Shown piece by piece: positions 61,574 to 64,000 of a stretch of DNA of 64,000 bases. The stretch spans positions 682,001 through 746,000 of the forward strand of contig NZ_CP095487.1 of the NCBI RefSeq assembly GCF_023028345.1, in the 5' to 3' direction. A model generated the notes under the pieces. The model had not been told where the DNA came from. It did not search any database and saw only the letters and a list, made by a program, of their open reading frames with translations. Positions within the stretch are counted from its first letter, which is position 1. Each line of letters opens with the position of its first letter. The stretch is from Halorientalis marina. Lineage in GTDB: Archaea; Halobacteriota; Halobacteria; Halobacteriales; Haloarculaceae. A program made the translations under genes and the position numbers.

Positions 61574-61756
61574 TCAGGCGCGTTTCTCCGGGGGTCGCTC
61601 GTCGCCCCCGAGCCACTCCACGCGGCGGATGTCGTAGCCGCCACAGCTCGGACAGACCTGGTACTGTCGGTCGAACCGAGTGTGACAGGTGAGACACTCG
61701 TACCTGCCGTCACCCTCGCTCGTTAGTAACTGCCTGATCCGGGCGAACGTGCTCAT
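61574..61756 (-). CDS. small zinc-ribbon protein
   Basis: 60 aa. One zinc ribbon, CLTCHTRFDRQYQVCPSCGG (residues 21-40). Haloarchaea encode many such micro-proteins, some shown to affect growth or biofilm, but this one is unassigned. Stands alone on the minus strand between tRNA-Tyr and the cobalamin cluster. Confidence 0.78.
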   Translation of the reverse strand: MSTFARIRQLLTSEGDGRYECLTCHTRFDRQYQVCPSCGGYDIRRVEWLGGDERPPEKRA

Positions 61757-62026
61757 CGTATCACGTCCCCGGCGGGAGGTACCGCCCGCGCGACAGGTGC
61801 CCCTGACCGGTCGCTCGCACCTCTGGCCTCAGTCATGTTACACGGATACGAACTGCCACCTAATGAAAACCCCAGACCGTTCAACCGCACCACGGGAGTC
61901 GAATCCGCTGGACTATTTAGGGACTCTATATGTCCATCTAGTGGTGTTTGGTAGGGGTCTCTCGACTCCCGTCTACCCGACTCGGGCACCGCGGTGTTCA
62001 AGTGTGCTTGCGCTAATCACGCGTTC
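61757..62026. other. low-GC intergenic stretch with inverted repeat
   Basis: About 270 bp with no gene. It contains CGGGAGTCGA (61893-61902) and its exact inverse TCGACTCCCG (61962-61971) around an AT-rich core (GGACTATTTAGGGACTCTAT). Holds the promoter of the zinc-ribbon gene on - and probably that of the HAD-cbiB-cobS run on +. Confidence 0.5.
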
Positions 62027-62662
62027 GTGGGAGTCTCGTTCGACCTCTTCGGGACGCTCGTCGACGTCGACCGACCCGACGACCCGGCCGCCGCGGTCGC
62101 GGCGGAACTCCGTGCTCGCGATGTAATCGTCCCGGACGACTGGGACGAGGCGTATCGCGAGCCACATCTCGATCCACCCGAGGGCGCCGAGGTGCCGCTG
62201 CAGGCCCACGTCGCCGCCGCGCTGTCGAGTCGCGGCGTCGAGCGGCCGGGCGACAACGCGGTCCGCCGGGCGGTCATCGCCGCGTTCGACCCGACGGTGC
62301 GGACCCGCGAGGGGGCCGTCGCCGCCGTCGACGCGGCCGCCGAGTACGGGCCGGTCGGCGTCTGCTCGAACTGTAGCGTCCCCGAGCTCGTGTCCCGCGC
62401 GCTCCTGCGCTCGGAGATCGACCGTGACCGCCTCGATGCCATCGTGACCAGCGCCGACTGCGGCTGGCGCAAGCCCGACCGACGCGCGTTCGAGACGGTC
62501 GCGACCGCGCTGGGGGTCGACCTTTCGGCGCTCGTCCACGTCGGCGACGATCCGGCGACTGACGGGGGCGCCGAGGAAGCCGGGGCGACGCCCGTCCTGC
62601 TCGAGGAGGTCTCGCTCGCCGACCTGCCGGCGTGGCTGGCCGACCGACGACGGGGTGAGTGA
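62027..62662 (+). CDS. HAD family hydrolase heading the cobalamin genes
   Basis: 211 aa from GTG 62027. Motif I SFDLFGTLVD, motif II VCSNCS, Lys in GWRKPDRRAF and motif IV HVGDDPATDG. Small helical cap. The stop lies one base before the cbiB ATG, so it is co-translated with cobalamin synthesis genes. A phosphatase step in the nucleotide loop pathway is a reasonable guess. The frame upstream to 61994 is not HAD-like. Confidence 0.83.
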   Translation: MGVSFDLFGTLVDVDRPDDPAAAVAAELRARDVIVPDDWDEAYREPHLDPPEGAEVPLQAHVAAALSSRGVERPGDNAVRRAVIAAFDPTVRTREGAVAAVDAAAEYGPVGVCSNCSVPELVSRALLRSEIDRDRLDAIVTSADCGWRKPDRRAFETVATALGVDLSALVHVGDDPATDGGAEEAGATPVLLEEVSLADLPAWLADRRRGE

Positions 62663-62663
62663 G

Positions 62664-63578
62664 ATGCTGGGAGCAGGCGCGGTCGGACTGGCGCTCGCGC
62701 TCGACGCCGCGGTGGGGGAGCCACCGACCTCCCTCCACCCGGTCGCGTGGTTCGGCCGTCTCGCCGCGCCCCTGGACCGCGCGTGGGTGCGTCCCCGACT
62801 CGTCGGCCTCGTGGGTGCGGTCGCGCTCCCGCTCCTCGCGGCCGGTGCCGTCGGCGGACTGGTAGTCGTCGCCACGCGGGCGGACTCGCTGGTCGGCGTC
62901 GCTGCCGCGGGCGTCGCGCTCTTTCTGACGACGAGCTTCCGGACGCTGCTGTCGACGGCGGTCGCGGTGAGCGCGGCGACCGACCGCGACCTCGCGAGCG
63001 CCCGCGACGAACTCCGGGCGCTGGCCGGTCGGGACGCCGCGTCGCTGTCGGCGGGGCAGGTCCGCAGCGCCGCCGTCGAGAGCGCGGCGGAGAACCTCGC
63101 CGACGGACTGGTCGCGCCGCTCCTCGCGTTCGCACTCGGCGCGCAGTTCTCGCTCGCGGTCGGGGCCGCCCTCGCGGCGTGGGTGAAAGCCGTCAACACG
63201 ATGGACTCCATGCTGGGCTACCGGTCGAAGCCGGTCGGGTGGGCGCCGGCGCGACTGGACGACCTCGTGATGTGGGCGCCCGCCCGCGCGAGCGCGGTCC
63301 TGCTGGCCGTCGCGGCGATGGCTCCCGGTGCGCTCACTGCGGCCGCCCGCTGGGTCCGCGACGTGCCATCGCCGAACTCGGGGTGGCCGATGGGCGCGCT
63401 CGCGGCCGCGCTGGACGTGCGCCTGGAGAAGCCCGGCGTCTACGTCCTGAACGGCGATGCCGACCTCCCGTCGGTCGCGACGGCCCGGCGCGCCGTCCGG
63501 ACGGTCGCGGTCGCGGGCCTGCTCGCCTACGTTGCAGCCGCTGTCGTCGCCGCACTCGGCGGGGGGGTGAGCGTGTGA
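62664..63578 (+). CDS. cbiB: adenosylcobinamide-phosphate synthase CbiB/CobD
   Basis: 304 aa, polytopic. Opening LALALDAAVGEPPTSLHPVA with the GEP...HPV motif, and later VESAAENLADGLVAPLLAFA and KAVNTMDSMLGYR, all diagnostic of CbiB. Attaches aminopropanol phosphate to adenosylcobyric acid at the membrane. A GTG 9 bp upstream is an alternative start. Stop overlaps cobS by 4 bp. Confidence 0.94.
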   Translation: MLGAGAVGLALALDAAVGEPPTSLHPVAWFGRLAAPLDRAWVRPRLVGLVGAVALPLLAAGAVGGLVVVATRADSLVGVAAAGVALFLTTSFRTLLSTAVAVSAATDRDLASARDELRALAGRDAASLSAGQVRSAAVESAAENLADGLVAPLLAFALGAQFSLAVGAALAAWVKAVNTMDSMLGYRSKPVGWAPARLDDLVMWAPARASAVLLAVAAMAPGALTAAARWVRDVPSPNSGWPMGALAAALDVRLEKPGVYVLNGDADLPSVATARRAVRTVAVAGLLAYVAAAVVAALGGGVSV

Positions 63579-64000
63579 CCGACTCCGACGATCCCGACGC
63601 GGCGGGCGCGGTCGACGGGACGGGCGCGACGACGGCGGGCGAAGACGATGTGACTGCCGGGAGCGCCGGCGGCCTCCTGCCGGCGGTCGCCGGCGGGTTC
63701 GGGTTCCTCTCGCGGCTCCCGGTCGGGGCGGGCCGTGCGGGCTGGGAGGCGTTCCAGCACCGCCCGGTCGCGTTCGTCCCGGTCGGCTACGTCGTCGGCG
63801 CGCTGGTTGCGCTGCCCTTCCTCGTTGGCCTGCCGCCGGCGACGCTCGCGCTCGTCTACCCGGTCGCGCTCGTCGCCGTGACGGGCATCAACCACGCGGA
63901 CGGCGTGGCGGACCTCGGCGACGCGGCGGTGGTCCACGGCGACGCCGAGAAGCGCCGGCGGGTCCTCGAAGACAGCCAGATCGGCGTCGGCGGGACGGTC
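63575..64000 (+). CDS. cobS: adenosylcobinamide-GDP ribazoletransferase CobS, 3' end cut by window edge
   Basis: First 142 codons from GTG 63575. After a non-conserved acidic N-terminus of about 35 residues comes the CobS core: FGFLSRLPVG, FVPVGYVVGALVAL, and the metal-binding GINHADGVADLGDA and EDSQIGVGGT motifs. Joins alpha-ribazole to adenosylcobinamide-GDP. Overlaps cbiB, so part of a cobalamin operon that continues beyond the window. Confidence 0.93.
   Translation, partial: MTDSDDPDAAGAVDGTGATTAGEDDVTAGSAGGLLPAVAGGFGFLSRLPVGAGRAGWEAFQHRPVAFVPVGYVVGALVALPFLVGLPPATLALVYPVALVAVTGINHADGVADLGDAAVVHGDAEKRRRVLEDSQIGVGGTV

Overview
The window is chromosomal DNA from a halophilic archaeon of the class Halobacteria. 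The evidence is the high GC content, acidic proteins, leaderless starts about 25-35 bp behind TATA boxes, Tat signals, PGF-CTERM-type surface proteins, a bacteriorhodopsin gene, FtsZ2 with CdrS/CdrL regulators, ribosomal protein L15e, RLI/ABCE1, UbaA and NucS. The genus cannot be fixed from the sequence alone. Coding density is high. Most genes are core haloarchaeal housekeeping genes, with few signs of mobile DNA.

Region by region. 0-6 kb: a truncated S-layer-domain surface protein divergent from a TetR regulator with two matching operators, then a Tat-exported LVIVD-repeat protein and the FAU-1 RNA-binding protein. 6-12.5 kb: SecG, thioredoxin, archaemetzincin, HAD hydrolase, F420-dependent NADP reductase, PHP hydrolase, and a cytochrome P450 divergent from an HTH-10 regulator. 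12.5-19 kb: RLI, an EMC6-like protein, small regulators, a PIN-ATPase-KH protein and an MFS transporter. 19-34 kb: DUF368 polyprenyl-phosphate carrier family, M20 and M32 peptidases, a two-domain CheC protein, UbaA and a JAMM desampylase (ubiquitin-like SAMP system), a corrinoid-binding protein and a DrrAB-type ABC exporter. 33-42.4 kb: rhodanese-MBL fusion, surface glycoprotein, MutS converging on NucS, Hsp20, ThiI. 42.5-45.5 kb: a light-energy module, bop-crtY-blh. 45.5-58.7 kb: pilin, aldehyde dehydrogenase, L15e, SLC13 carrier, Rio2, lipoate ligase, endonuclease IV, methyltransferase, small conserved proteins and the tRNA thiolase NcsA. 58.8-61.3 kb: the cell-division locus ftsZ2-cdrS with cdrL upstream, then tRNA-Tyr with a duplicated 3' end. 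62-64 kb: start of a cobalamin cluster (HAD, cbiB, cobS, the last cut by the window edge).

How the genes work together. CrtY makes beta-carotene, Blh cleaves it to retinal, and the bop product uses retinal to pump protons. All three lie in one direction behind a promoter with a Bat-box-like element. UbaA activates SAMP proteins that both modify proteins (reversed by the JAMM enzyme) and deliver sulfur for tRNA thiolation (NcsA). CdrL and CdrS are the likely regulators of ftsZ2, and a candidate palindromic site lies just upstream of the cdrS-ftsZ2 TATA box. MutS and NucS represent two different mismatch-repair strategies placed stop-to-stop.

I found no CRISPR array, complete insertion sequence, provirus or rRNA. 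The best candidates for something undescribed are the 22-bp duplication of the tRNA-Tyr 3' end, the paired repeats around rio2, the structured leader of rpl15e, the CheC protein with a Phe-spaced acidic linker, and the repeated use of a shared CTAG as the stop for both genes of convergent pairs.
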